Assembly: GCA_034766995.1 (NCBI GenBank)
Contig: CM068314.1
Location: forward strand, 13,605,201 to 13,669,200
Length of the DNA: 64,000 nt
Reading direction: 5' to 3'
DNA from: Acanthacorydalis orientalis
Taxonomy: Eukaryota; Arthropoda; Insecta; Megaloptera; Corydalidae
A program made the translations under genes and the position numbers. The notes under the pieces were generated by a model. It made no database searches. It worked only from the letters and a program-made list of their open reading frames with translations, and was not told the DNA's origin. This document shows positions 1 through 12,060 of the stretch, in pieces; position 1 is the stretch's first letter; each line of letters begins with the position of its first letter.

Positions 1-819
1 TGCCTCAACATTGAGTTATTTATATTTAAATTAATATTCACATACATTTTTTTAATAGCTATTGTATATGTTTTTATAGAAAAAAATTTTTTTTAATTTA
101 AGTATGAAATATTTCATTTATATTCGCTCTATAAACTAACTCAAGTAATATTCGAAAAAATAGGTAATTTAGTTATTTTTTTTAACAAAAATTTATTTTA
201 AAACAGGTATTACTAAATATAAAATCTCTTTTTATATTTTCATTGAAAAATAAAATGATATTAGTATTCACGTTTTTGATTGTCATGTCTTTGATTCGAT
301 ATCATTTTATAAAAATCTTACTTTTGCAAGTATTCGTAGATATAAAGATATTTTTTTTTAGATTATATAAATAAAAGAGAATTCATATCTATCTATGGCA
401 CTCAGTTCCAGAAATAAAACACCTATATGGATGTCTTTTTTCATAAATTCTTGTAACACTCTGAAAACCTATATTATCATATTCATTATTTTTTTCTGAA
501 TTGTTTATATTTCGATTCTTGGTAAAGATATTCAAGATATTTCAGAATGCCATCGAAAATGTTCATTATGAAAATTATATTATATGCCTTTTGAATTACA
601 ACCCTCCAATATTTTACAATAGCATCAGATTAATTTAAAAATACAAAGCAGTTGTACAAAATGTATTTATTCCAAGAATTTCTATTATACGCACAAAATT
701 TCCATTTAAAATTTAAAAGCTATAATCTAGTATTTCGTTAAGCTTTTCATTGTGATAAATAAATATCAAGGTCAAATATTAAAATTTGTTAGTTTAACTC
801 AGTACTGACGCTGTTGCTC

Positions 820-1085
820 AATTCACTTTCACAAATGATTATTTTTTTAATTCCACAAACCACAAAGAAGGAAATTAAATGAATTAAACACTAAGACATC
901 TTTTTTATTACCTATTTTTCTGAAATTTGGCTCTCTGAAGATAATAAAATCTCCATCGAAAAGCAGTTTAGTAATAATTAAAAATAATCAATAATTATTT
1001 ATTAACATATAAACATTTTTGATCAGATTTTTTTGTAATATGTAGAGTAAAGAATGAATTCATTTGTGAAAATTGATTTTCTACT
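820..1085 (+). repeat. Copy of a dispersed palindromic MITE-like repeat
   Basis: Outer parts resemble inverted ends: ACAAATGATT with CCACAAACCACAAAG on the left, and ATTCATTTGTGAAAAT on the right. Inside lies the motif CTGAAGATAATAAAATC followed by CCATCGAAAAG, then AATCAATAATTATTTATT and CATTTTTGATCAGA. The same ordered elements occur at several other places in this window (see 37.88, 38.66, 41.06, 47.04, 47.62 and 58.44 kb). The exact ends are uncertain because the copy is decayed. Confidence 0.5.
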
Positions 1086-1490
1086 TCACTCATAAAAAAT
1101 ATTACTTGAATTGTTCTCAAAAATATTTTATTAATTAATATGTATTATGATCATATGTTAAAATCAACAACCTAATATTTTAAAAATCGATTTTATGAAC
1201 TGTAAATTCAAAATATTATGTACAATTTTTTCAATTCAAAAAAAATAATTCATATTTGTTTCTATTTAATTATATGTATTTCTACTATACTTATATATTA
1301 TTATTCATATTACTTTTAGTAGATCCTAAGATTAATAAATATTTCATTTAAAATAGTCAGGAGAACCCACGAGTACAAATAAAGTAATTTAATATTTATG
1401 TCAGTTTATTATGAAATTTATGAAGATTTTTCACTTTTTTCTTTCGTAAACTTAGAATTGTTTCAAAATATTTTATAACCAAAATGCATT

Positions 1491-1500
<10 letters not shown>

Positions 1501-1525
<25 letters not shown>
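1501..1525. repeat. (TA)n microsatellite
   Basis: Uninterrupted AT dinucleotide run of about 12 units. Confidence 0.9.
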
Positions 1526-4015
1526 AATTGCGAACATTATTGTTTATTTTAAAAAAATATTATTGAAATAAAAAAATTGTAATTTATAATTTTATTTCCA
1601 TTTTTTGAAAACAAACTGAAAACTCAGTCAAAAAAAATTATTAAGAAAAGGAACTTCAAACGGACAATAAGAAAATATTCATATTTTCACAAATAATACT
1701 TGTAAGTAGGAAGCATGTAACTGTTTTTATCCCGTCTTACATGTATACAGAATTACAATCAACTCTTAAACTTCATAAACTTCAAACAATGTGAGTGAAT
1801 TATGATATTCATTTATACAGCAACAGATTTTCAATCCAATATATTCAAACATGAAATAGACTACATTATAAGCTTTTAAGTTAATTTTCTAGTTCATATA
1901 CATTTTCAATATTCAGCAAGTTGGTGAGATATTTTATTAGTTAAAGCTTATCGAGATATATGGATATTTACATATGTGCATAAATTATTTTGTACTTTAT
2001 TTTAGTATTAAACATGTGCTTGCTTTCCGTTTTCATTCAATTTCGTTCTCATTTCAACACTTTATATTTATTTTCTAATAATAACTACAATGAAATATTT
2101 TTTTAATCGAAGTCAATTTATTGGCATTTAAATAAATAAGTGACGTTGACTATTTGACTATTTTATAATTTTTAAAATCTATAATTCTCTCATAGTAAGT
2201 AAATTTATTCACAATTATTTTTTATTTTTAGAAATGAATAAATGTTCTTAATTTTTTTTTCATAATGCCCAATAATTGATTATTATTAACCGAATACAAA
2301 ATATAAACATTTTTAATTTTTTTTTAAGAAAACACTAGTATCTAGAAGTCTCATTTTTCAGGTAAAATCAAATTTTTAAGTCAAAAAACGAACTTTTGTA
2401 TGATTTTTTTTATTATTTTATAAAAGAAGGTAATCAAAAGTGATATTTGTTAATTATATTGAATATTTAAAAATTTTTTCTGAAGAATTAATAATTATTC
2501 TGTCAGTTTCTTTGAACAGTCGATTATTATTTTAGAGTAACTGAAAAATTCTTAAATACGTTTATTTGTGATTATTTTTATTCTTTTTGTTTGTAGTTTA
2601 ATTATAGATTCTAAAAATAAATAAATTTATTTTTAATGATTTCATTCATTTAAAAAAAACTGATTAAACTTAAAAATATTAATATTAACAAACAGTATAG
2701 TCGTATTTTTTAAATTTTAAAATTACTAATCTCTTTATTTCCAAATTACTATAAGTTTTAATTCTCAATATTAAAAGATATTTTATAATCTGTTCAAGCA
2801 CAATTTATAATTTACATTTAGTCCATAATAGTCTTCAAAAACATAGTATTTTTTTCGATTTTGAAATTAATATTCTTCCTATCTTCAATTTTTTAAAAAA
2901 AATCAAATTCTCTTCACTGTTAATATTTCAAAAATGTTTTCAAACACGCTAAAAAAATTCACCTTATTCACTTTAAAAAGATTTTCATTATTTTAAAACA
3001 ATTTTCCTGGCAATTTATTTTTAAAAATTTTATATTTTAAAGTAATCTGAACAGAAATAATTATAAAAATAGTACTAAAAATATTCCTATAAAAATCCAC
3101 TGATCAACGAATTAAAATTTACATAAAAAATAAACATTTTAAATAAATAAAATATTAACAATTTCCTCAAAAACGGTTTTATCTACACAAATCATATAAA
3201 TGTTTAAAAATTCAGAAAATGTTTATGATAAAATAAATAATACTTTACACTCTCTTATATTCAGTTCTTTTCCTTAGAAATCAATAAAAGCATATAGAAA
3301 TTATATTTAATAATACTTGTTAGTTAAAAAACAATTTCACTACTTTTACTATTTTCAAAATTGATTAAAATTTAATTAAAATTAGTTCTATCAGATACGG
3401 TGTTTGAAATATGTTATGATTGTAAGAACATATTTCAACGAAACTAAATATTAATTATAATTAATAACCGGATAATCTTTATCAAAGTTTTAATATCATC
3501 TCGTGCGTATTTTAAAACTTTCATTAAAGTGTGATCAAAATAAATTATACTCATTTTTTATGCGAAAAAGTTTTTTTTATTAAATAAAAATTAAATAATT
3601 TCTTCGGGCAAACTTTTTGAAAACATGTCTTTTTATTGAGTTTTTTGTGTAAATAAAATGTACATATTTATTTTTATTTTAGTGCATACTAACGATGAAA
3701 TATAATATAAATCAGTGTATTTAACAGCAGACAACAATAGTCTAAACCTACGCATATTGCAATAGGAAACAATCTAATCAAGTCCATTTAGTGAACACTG
3801 ATACTTTAACACTGGCTCAAATTAAACTTAATTGCACATAACTCACGAGAATTACCGACAAATTAATAATCATGGATTGTACAGGATGTAACATAAACGA
3901 AGCAACAAATAATAGATTGTAGTACTATAATGTAGGTGTCTACAATTCGCTCGGTTATTTATATAACATAACACAACGGACATCAATCAACGTTAATGTT
4001 CACAAATTAACTCAC

Positions 4016-4101
4016 CTATCATCGTAAACGAAGCCAGCGTCCAGAGTGGTATAATACAGGAGGAAGGCTAACAGACAGCATACCAGACTCACAGCATCCA
4101 T
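4016..4101 (-). CDS. TMTC-family protein, first coding exon (partial gene)
   Basis: The exon starts at ATG 4101-4099 and reads MDAVSLVCCLLAFLLYYTTL, then DAGFVYDD plus a split codon (AG). It ends at 4016 against a canonical donor (AG|GTGAGT on the minus strand), giving a phase 2 intron. In known TMTC proteins (transmembrane O-mannosyltransferase targeting cadherins; ER membrane, C-terminal TPR repeats) the protein starts a few residues before the first membrane helix. The luminal side then begins with a conserved F-x-YDD segment, and both are visible here. The remaining membrane helices and TPR repeats must lie left of the window. The frame stays open upstream of this ATG to a TAA near 4276 and contains a hydrophobic run, but has no other ATG. 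I therefore treat that part as 5' UTR. Assignment to a particular paralogue (TMTC1-4) is not possible from 28 residues. The family call rests on one short exon and is good but not certain. Confidence 0.75.
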
Positions 4102-4276
4102 CGTACTGTACGGTTTACGTAGAAGCGGTGGCGGAAGCAAAAAGACGAGATCTGTGTTCAGAAAAGATAACACCAATGCGAAAAACACATTCAACACGAT
4201 GGAAAGTGAGTGGAAATGCCCCGCGGTGACACTTTTCGAAACAATACCATCCCGCAGGAATAAGGTTAAACACGTT

Positions 4277-6949
4277 TACAAGAAGAAACAGAATATTATT
4301 ATTATTATCTTCCGGATCACATTTGATTAGAATTACTTATGTTTACTATTCTTTAATACATTCTCTTCTCTTTGCGATCATCACTTTTGTTATTTATTTA
4401 TTTATTTATAGAACATTTAATAATACTGATTGTGTTATTAAATATAATTGAATAACTAGAGAGATCTGCTTAGAGATTTTTTTTTCAAAAAAATCATAAA
4501 ATATATATACAACGCACTGAAATGCCACAATAATCAATTGTTCTAATTAAAGTGTTTTGAAATATTTATAAATCGATTTCATATCTCAAAATTAATACCT
4601 GTTCCGTAATGAATCGTATCAATTATTAAAATATGACAGTTTCAATTTCTTAAGTATACGGAAACTTCGAATTGATATATTTATATTTTACTTGACAATT
4701 AAAACCGATTTCATATTGACCTTTACAAATTTAATATCTTTCGAAATGTTATTATACTCGAGGTTTTCCAATACAAATCAATTAAAATACGTTCCTTTCA
4801 TTCTCGAAATTGAATTTTTTCACAAATATCTTTGATGTGGAGTTTGCTTCGATTGTTAAAAGGAAAATTATATCAAGATTTATTTCTTTAATTATTTATT
4901 AATCAATGTTATACGGAAGCACATTTGTTTTTTTACTTTACAAAAATATTTTGATTGAATTATCAGATTGACATTTCTTTTTAAAATATTTTTTAATAAC
5001 TTATCAATCACTGAAAACACTTGGATTAAAATAATACACCTTTTAATTTTAAAATTTAAAAGTTGCTTTTTTACAATGGATAATAAAGAAAAAAAACTCA
5101 AATATTTGATTTTAATATAAAAATAGTATTGTTCGTTTTTATAAAATAATATTTTTTCACATTTCTTAAAATCATGTCATTGTTCTAGTTTAAAAAAAAT
5201 AAAACAGCATATATAATAGTTAATTGAAATGTTTTCGTTTACATTTTAAAAACGGTAGGTTTAGTTTTTAAATATATAATTCTCATCATAATTCTCATCA
5301 TAATTTAATTTTAAAATAGGATTTGTTAATAACAGTCTTACTAGAAAAAATGGTACAATTAATATGCTGTCATTTTCAAATTCTCATTGAGTCGTATGTT
5401 AAATAAATATCTTCTCAAACTATTAATAATCGTGTATAACAGATAATCAAATACTTTAAAATCTCTTGTTATACATTTGATTTTCATAAACCGTATGTAT
5501 ACAAGCGATCATTTCAAAACATTGTGACAAAAAATTGTGATTCATATCGTATGAATTTCACTGTTTTCTGTTGTTTGGCGTTCTTGCAATTTGATAGTGT
5601 TTCCCTATAGACTTGTTGCTTTCCTGACTGATTCAACCACAAGACAACTATACAGTAGATGTACCTGACAAATCAAGCTGAAGCCAAAATAGAAGCATTT
5701 GGTTGTATGTGAAATTTGTACATATATATAAAGAGAGATAGTCGGTTTTACACTTGTGACAGCGAGACAATTTATGTGATTAAAAGTACCACTTTTCACA
5801 ATAAACTTCCAGATGGTGGAATGATTACAAAATTGCGTAATAGTAAAAAAAAAGAAAAGGTGTAATTTATTTTGTTGGATAAGTTCCTTTCGATTCGCGT
5901 GTTAAGTAAATATATTACATTGTGAAATTTATAAACATTCTTGTTTGTTTTGTTGCCATTCCGTGACGAATTTATCGTAGTTATTTTCGAAAGAATTCAT
6001 TGTGCTATTTGAATTTTTACTGCCAAACAGTTGTATACGAATTCAAACAAGTATACATTTTGTATTGAGTATTTGAACTTCGTCATTTGTTTGAACGATT
6101 TTCGATGAGAATATATAAACAAAGTTCGATTTTGTTTATTAGAAAAAAATCGTATCTTAATCAGGATTAATGTGTACCATTATTAGATCTGAAAGTCATT
6201 ACAGATGATTACAGAAGAAAATATTTAATTGAATTTTCATTTTTCGAAATTTGATAGAAACTTCAAAATAAAATTCGAAAAAAATAAAACGTTTGTTTTC
6301 TTTATCAATTTTACAACATTTTAATCAATTTATTATTAGTATCATCATCATCCGACGAATTTTTAATTATACGTTAAAAAAATACGAACAACACATGAGC
6401 GAGTAAAAAAAAACAGTCGCAATTTTCCCAGTAATCAATCATTGAAGAATATTGTTTGAATATTTTAATGACACGTCATGTTACAAATTGAAATAAAAAT
6501 GTCGAAACATGTGTTTATCTTGTTTCATTTCAATTTTAAATTACGCAGAGTTGTGATATATGTTCGAATCAATCAATGCTTATGTCATATTTTTATTTAA
6601 ATAATCCAACGTTACTGAATCCAGTTAACAGTCCAATTTATGAAACGAAAAATAAAATTCGTACGAAAATATCGAAAACGAACTGAAATCGTATTTAGAT
6701 GAGATTAGAAACAGAACCTTTTAAGAAAAATATTTAAAGAACATCATTTTTAATAAGTCAGTCATTCTCTCGTGTTAGAACTGAGAAACACATCGATGTA
6801 TGTTGATTTTCCATGAATGTTTTTCATTCTGCTGTAGGTTTTTGAGAAAAGAACGTTTGTTGTTCCTTTTTCCAGTAGAATACATATATTAGTGCGTTTA
6901 TAATGTGTGCGTTTACGCTCGTCGTCCGGAAATATGTTTTGTGAGCTCA
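4277..6949. other. AT-rich intergenic or 5' intronic DNA, nothing recognised
   Basis: Dense in stops in all frames and poly-A/poly-T rich. Short open frames at 4892-5101, 5605-5799 and 6762-6950 have no recognisable domain and start in AT-rich DNA. It lies upstream of the TMTC-like exon, so a non-coding 5' exon could hide here. Confidence 0.5.
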
Positions 6950-7860
6950 ATGAAATTCAAATACACACTTGAATTTGTGCATCCGAAAGCTCAACTCGGT
7001 CGATTTGCAATAATAAAATACAATACAGTTTTTGTTGTCTCAGTAAGAGCACATATGTAAAGTATGTACATTCATATGTAACGATCGTATTGTTATCAGA
7101 ATGAAGCTTTTGGCTGCCACTCTGCTTATAACAGAACCGACCCGGAAGGCTTTAAAGCCAGAACTGGCATAGCCACGCGGTACACGACGCGATTTATATC
7201 TAACTGACTGTGCTCGGACTCTGCGCTAGAAGTAATCGATTCCTCTCGCCCTCTCTGCACCCTTCTTGACAAGTGCAACACGCGCAGACGTCGATATAAC
7301 GCAAGCGTCGTACCAAATACTCGCAAAAACGTCGCCAAATAGAACTGTTATAAAAGATAAACATATCGGTTAACATTATTTATAAATAGTTAAACGTATA
7401 ACACGCGTCTTCGGTAAAAAGAGAACTTTTCTTCATCGGCACACATTTGTCAATTAAACATAAAATGGGTTTATAACAGTAAAAGATAGATTGATTGTTA
7501 TACGCTTATCAATATATTAAACTCTTATATTTTTCACTGTATCTATACATCATCTGTGTAAGCACCGAGTTACAACAACAGAAAACATTCGGGGCTCGAT
7601 CGACGTTAAATGAAGAGGGTGCGATATTTTTATGCTGATACGTCTTATCGGTCGCGCTTTGTTTTTAAGCGCTTAAATTATTCTACGCGAATTCAAGCAG
7701 GTGGTTCCATTCGCAGAGCTATGAATGGCCAACATAGTATACATATTGTTAGAAGTCCTGGCTTGAGTTCCTTTACAGGTGTATAGGGCATGCCTTAACG
7801 CCTCCCCTTTTCTTTACCACAAGTTCTGTTTGAAAAGATTGTTAAACAGTGAAAAATTTA
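6950..7860. promoter_or_regulatory. GC-balanced block with CpGs; possible promoter or 5' exon
   Basis: This stretch is clearly richer in G+C and CpG than its surroundings (for example ACGCGCAGACGTCGATA near 7280, and CGCGCTTTG and GCGCTTAAAT near 7655). It lies 3 kb upstream of the minus-strand TMTC-like exon. A 70-codon minus frame at 7126-7338 is Arg/Ser-rich with no known domain and is probably accidental. Base composition is the only evidence for a promoter; no TATA, Inr or DPE was convincingly placed. Confidence 0.3.
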
Positions 7861-8299
7861 TCAAATTATAGCCCGTTTATGTGTTACATCAATTCTTATG
7901 ACGTTAAATGTTATTTTACAGTTAGCTGTGATTTAAAAAACAAGATAAACTTTGTTGTGTATGTTTTGTTAAAGAAATATATGTAATTGTTAATTGTTAA
8001 AAATGTAAAGAGTCAATTAGTAGAATGTATAGAGTCAGTTGAAATATAATCACTGTAGGAGTCCGGTCAGTTAATCAGGATAACATCTAATATATATGAA
8101 ATTTAAAATTGTAATAGGTTATGGGTCCAGCCACGTTCCGAGTGAGCGACTTTGACAAGTTTTATTCCAGTTATTTTTTTTTTGTAAAGTCTCGCTTAAA
8201 TCATATCAGGATGAATTTAGTAAAGCACATTAAACCGTCGACTGGTGAATCGAACTGACCCATGTGGAAAAGAAAAATTCGAGATCTGCTTTGAAATGA

Positions 8300-8668
8300 A
8301 AAAGGGTGCTCAGAGTGCGTCCAGAGATCGCGAAGACTTGGGTTCTGCATCACGACAATGCTCCCTGTCACAGTGCGTTCAGTGTCTCTCAGTTTTTGGC
8401 GTCTAAAGGCATCGCAACGTTACCACAACCGCCCTATTCACCGGACATGTCACCCTGCGACTTTTTCCTATTCCCCCATATGAAAAAATTCGTCAAAGGT
8501 CGACATTTTGACTCCGTTGAAGATATCCAAGAATCTGTGACGAGGGTACTCGGAGAGGTCCCACAAGAAGTGTTCCAGAATTGTTACGAAAACTGGAAAA
8601 CTCGCTGGAATAAGTGTATAGATGCGGGAGGCGACTACTTTGAAGGGGATCGCAGCGTTGTACCTTAA
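8300..8668 (+). pseudogene. Mariner transposase, C-terminal third (5'-truncated)
   Basis: About 120 residues ending at a natural TAA. They begin RVRPEIAKTWVLHHDNAPCH, carrying the second catalytic Asp in HHDNAP. The third Asp follows in PPYSPDMSPCDFFLFP, with exactly 34 residues between the two Asp, the DD34D spacing of mariner elements (Tc1/mariner superfamily, cut-and-paste transposition at TA). The tail includes the usual W-x-K-C-I-D-A-x-GDYFEGD-like terminus. The frame has no Met start: an in-frame TGA lies at 8297-8299 and no N-terminal HTH or first catalytic Asp can be found upstream. The copy is therefore truncated or internally deleted and cannot encode an active enzyme. The retained frame is unusually intact, which suggests a fairly recent insertion. 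The region is also more GC-balanced than its neighbours. Confidence 0.93.
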
Positions 8669-8695
8669 TTTTTAAATATACTCGATTTTTGAATT

Positions 8696-8726
8696 TTGTC
8701 GCATTACTTAATTGTCTGACCTCGTA
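8696..8726 (+). mobile_element. Mariner 3' terminal inverted repeat
   Basis: After the stop codon, TTGTCGCATTACTTAATTG is followed by TCTGACCTCGTA and then TATA. Read on the minus strand this starts TACGAGGTCAGACAATTAAG, the usual form of a mariner end (TA target, then a CGAGG-like terminus). No matching left end was found within 500 bp upstream, in line with 5' loss. Confidence 0.7.
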
Positions 8727-9240
8727 TATAAAGAAAGAAAGAAAAAAAAATTTATTATTTTGTATTAATAATACATAGCCTTGTGGGGCCAGTTTGTTAA
8801 CAAGACATTCGTGCGGTGCCCTTACCGTCTCCGGTAGTGATCCGCGTTTGACAATTTTTTTGTAATGTGGTGTGTTACATGAAATTTTTTAATTGTCTTT
8901 GCGCGTGAGTCCGGGAAAAAAATTTCAAAAAACCGGGTGTGACAACTGAGTCTTCTGTAATCTCACAAACTAACTTACAGGCTAACATATCAATAACGTA
9001 ACCTAACTTATATACTAACTTATAAACTAAATTCACGCTTAGCGCGTGCTAGTGTCTTTGCGTCCAAATTGTCTGAGATTATGCTCGTGGCACTGCACCT
9101 GGAACTAATATTGTGTAACTGTGTCACTGTCATTGTCGCTAACGCAGACGCTTAAAGTTTTAATTTTTTAAGAATCTTGGCCTCTGCTGGCAGTGGCCAT
9201 CTCTTAATGTGCTTGGATAGCGCCCACTTCCTGAGGATGT
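8727..9240 (-). mobile_element. Unassigned retroelement-like tail (low confidence)
   Basis: A GC-balanced block sits directly against the mariner end. Read on the minus strand it finishes with CCCCACAAGGCTATGTATTA, then TACAAAATAATAAATT, a T run and (CTTT)n. A 3' untranslated tail followed by a simple repeat is typical of non-LTR retrotransposon 3' ends, so I suspect a minus-strand LINE or SINE tail that the mariner abuts. No coding domain is seen, and the family is not identified. Confidence 0.3.
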
Positions 9241-9247
9241 TGATCAA

Positions 9248-9252
9248 CATAC

Positions 9253-9304
<52 letters not shown>

Positions 9305-9343
9305 ATATATATATTATATATACATATGTATATATGTATATAA

Positions 9344-9395
<52 letters not shown>

Positions 9396-9404
9396 CATAT
9401 GTAT

Positions 9405-9445
<41 letters not shown>

Positions 9446-9447
9446 CG

Positions 9448-9532
<85 letters not shown>
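9248..9532. repeat. Long interrupted (TA)n / (TATG)n microsatellite
   Basis: About 285 bp of TA dinucleotides with scattered ATGT, ATAC and GTGT interruptions. Every frame on both strands is open (Tyr-Ile repeats), which produces five overlapping spurious open frames. Confidence 0.95.
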
Positions 9533-9535
<3 letters not shown>

Positions 9536-9539
9536 CATA

Positions 9540-9800
9540 CGTATTATAAACAAATTCTAAATGCATGGAGTTTTTATTGTAGCAGTTGTGGTAATAACAG
9601 GCTGAAGAATGTGAACATACAATGTGATGAAACACTATTACAACGATATACATACGACTTAAAACGAACGAACGTATTTTTTTCTCTGTATGAGCTCTCA
9701 TATTTCATGAAATTGCATTTATTACTTAAAGAAAAACGTGGTTTTACGAATGAAGTGGTGGACAAACATTTTACACAATCAGAATCAACTTGAGACATGT
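9540..9800. other. Complex-sequence island between two (TA)n tracts
   Basis: A 60-codon plus frame at 9611-9793 (ending HFTQSEST) and a minus frame at 9574-9798 overlap. Neither shows a known domain. The sequence is ordinary in composition, flanked on both sides by (TA)n. It could be a fragment of a decayed element, but I cannot identify it. Confidence 0.35.
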
Positions 9801-9805
9801 GCTAT

Positions 9806-9808
<3 letters not shown>

Positions 9809-9853
<45 letters not shown>

Positions 9854-9863
9854 TATATATATA
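9809..9863. repeat. (TA)n microsatellite
   Basis: A run of about 55 bp of AT dinucleotides with one GC interruption. Confidence 0.9.
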
Positions 9864-10431
9864 ATGTATGTATGCAAATATAAAATATATAAATTTAAAA
9901 TAAATCTCGGTCGAATTTACATCGAGTACCACAAAACTGACAAGTTAAAATGCAACATAAATATTTGATGAAATTTAATAAATCATACAAAAGAGTCGTG
10001 AATCAAGTGCTCCGCCATTTAATTACTCTTATCAAGAACTGCGCCCGTTGAGTTACACGCTATTTTGACGTCAACGCTTGCCATGTCTTGTCAATCAGAT
10101 TGTAAGTTGCACCCTCAGAAATGTTTTATAAGATATGTCAGTGCTAGATGATTATCAATTTATGAAATTTAAATTAATCATTGTCGACATTCTGATTGCG
10201 TTTTTTTTTCGCCGTGCTTTTATATAAAAGTCAGAGAACAGAGACTGTAAAAACGTTTAAAAATAACTCGTGTATGAATTTCTTTATTACCAGTATTTGA
10301 TTTTTTCATACAATTTCATTCGAATATTTATAATGCTCGAAAGAATCTAATGTATTGAGGTACGAATTTATTATATATATTTTTTTCTTTGTAAGTTTGT
10401 AGATTATTTGCACATTATTATTTAAAAAATA

Positions 10432-10433
<2 letters not shown>

Positions 10434-10519
<86 letters not shown>
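10434..10519. repeat. (TA)n microsatellite, pure, about 43 units
   Basis: About 86 bp of uninterrupted TA dinucleotide, the longest pure run in the window. Confidence 0.95.
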
Positions 10520-10523
<4 letters not shown>

Positions 10524-10784
10524 ATAAATTTAAATATTTTTAAATGAAAAATTCAGTTTAATGTTTTTTTTATCAAAAAATCAGTTAAAAATTTTAAAAT
10601 GCATGTATAATAATATAACTTAAGAATTATTTTGTTTTGTAGTTAATCAAGTATTTTTTAAATTGCTAATAAGAAAAATAAATTACATTTGTAATAAAAA
10701 TGGCGGTTTTAAAAATTTATAACTGCATTAAAATAAATACAAAAGGTACACAAATCTAAAATTTTTAATAATAAAAAAAAAACT

Positions 10785-11045
10785 AGAAGGCTCTGCCCCT
10801 TAATCACTACGTCTGTGGACCACAGGGGACACACCCGCTCAATTCGCTCGCTCCCCCGATTCGATTCGCTTGTATCGCATATATTAGCTCAATATCGTAG
10901 TATACATGTCGTAGGACAAGTCCCACTCTATCTGCCCGCCGTCAGTCAAAGTCTGAAATAGAACCTCTACTCAGGTCTGTATACCTGCGCTTGGCCGGGC
11001 CAAAAAAGGGTGAGGGTGAGGATGTGTGTATACATTTTTTGAGCT
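10785..11045. mobile_element. Unassigned GC-richer relic upstream of the LTR
   Basis: It contains AGGCTCTGCCCCTTAATC, GGACCACAGGGGACACACC, CGCTCGCTCCCCCGATTCG and TTGGCCGGGCCAAAAAAGGG (near a palindrome, CTTGGCCGGGCCAA). Composition differs sharply from the AT-rich surroundings, so it is probably a transposable-element fragment. No protein domain or terminal repeats were recognised. Confidence 0.3.
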
Positions 11046-11570
11046 CCTCTAGATAAATCATAAGTAATGAATGAATATTTTTATAGTAACTTTAATATTG
11101 ATAATATATTGATAATACCTTTATTAATAGTAATTGTATATTTTATTCTAAAATAAAATATGTACATTAATGTATATGGGCGTGTCTCTCCGTCATTATT
11201 GATTTTTTACTAATTAAAATAATTTATTGTGCATAAGTTATAATGATAAAACTTTAAAATATGATTCTTTCATCGATAACAGTGTTTCGTGCGAAAATAA
11301 CGATGAAAATTAAAGACAAATAACATCCGTTCAGATACTGCAAGAAACTCAAACTGGTAAGGATAAATGTAGCAATAGTTAAGATAAATTTATGAGACTA
11401 CCAGTCAGTATGTTTAGACCGATACATATGTAATTCAAGTACGTTTTAAACTTTATACCGATCCACATATAATTCAAATAAAGCACAAACTTCTACTCAC
11501 GGTAAGTAAGTCTACTATTCATTTGAACAAAATACACTTTATACACTCATCATTAATTTAATGATTGTGT

Positions 11571-12060
11571 GCAGTATATTTACGGCATCGCTGCAATTAT
11601 TAACTATGCATAGAGGCAAATTATTCCATTAAGTCAACAGATATCAAAGCTGTTCGGGATTCTTGTAATCCCGAGACCAGTCAACAATCAACAGCCTTGA
11701 TACACCGCCTTGTGGCATGTGCTTGGCACCGCTCAAGCACGTGTGCACGGCTGGCGACAATGGTGCATCACAGGAAGAATAAATAACAATAAGTGAAAAG
11801 CAACCATAGTACAGTACAGAAATATAACAGTAACGGATCAGTCCATCACATCAATGCGTGACACCAAGACGAACTGTACATCAAAAACCGCGTCTCGGAC
11901 TGCAATGAGGACGCCGTGCTCCACTGTAGTCTCCATTTTTCATCCATTCTTTACAATTTTCTACCCTTTTGTTTAATATTATTATATAATCTTTGTAACT
12001 TTGTATAATAAAGTTTGTATTTTTTGAACTCTCACTCAATCCTTTTTATTTGCGTATAAT
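11571..12060 (+). mobile_element. LTR-retrotransposon LTR, solo or truncated
   Basis: The 3' part has the architecture of an LTR. A pyrimidine-rich stretch (TTTCTACCCTTTTGTTTAAT) and a TATATAATC segment precede a polyadenylation signal AATAAA at 12007-12012, then GTTTGTATTTTTTGAAC. Immediately after the presumed LTR end lies TGGTGGTCCGCCGAATCGG at 12061-12079. TGG at the junction is where a tRNA primer-binding site would start, as in Ty3/gypsy or BEL elements. No second LTR, gag or pol is found on either side, so this is a solo LTR with a short leader remnant, or a truncated element. The left boundary is a guess. Confidence 0.5.

Larger units (their letters stand above)
1..4015 (-). other. 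AT-rich non-coding DNA, probable intron 1 of the TMTC-like gene
   Basis: No credible coding exon is seen on either strand. The stretch begins, on the minus strand, with a canonical GTGAG donor directly after the TMTC-like exon, so I infer it is the first part of a long intron that runs out of the left edge. It holds many short A and T runs, a (TA)n tract at 1501-1525 and one copy of the dispersed palindromic repeat near 820-1085. No acceptor with a plausible following exon was recognised. Confidence 0.55.

Noticed and set aside
6545..6575. B-box-like GTTCGAATC suggesting a tRNA
   Set aside because: No A box or cloverleaf can be built around it.
7126..7338. 70-codon Arg/Ser-rich minus frame in the GC-balanced block
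   Set aside because: No domain, no conserved splice structure, and no signal peptide or family match; probably 5' non-coding or promoter DNA.
9177..9560. Five overlapping frames of Tyr-Ile repeats
   Set aside because: Pure (TA)n microsatellite, open in all frames on both strands.
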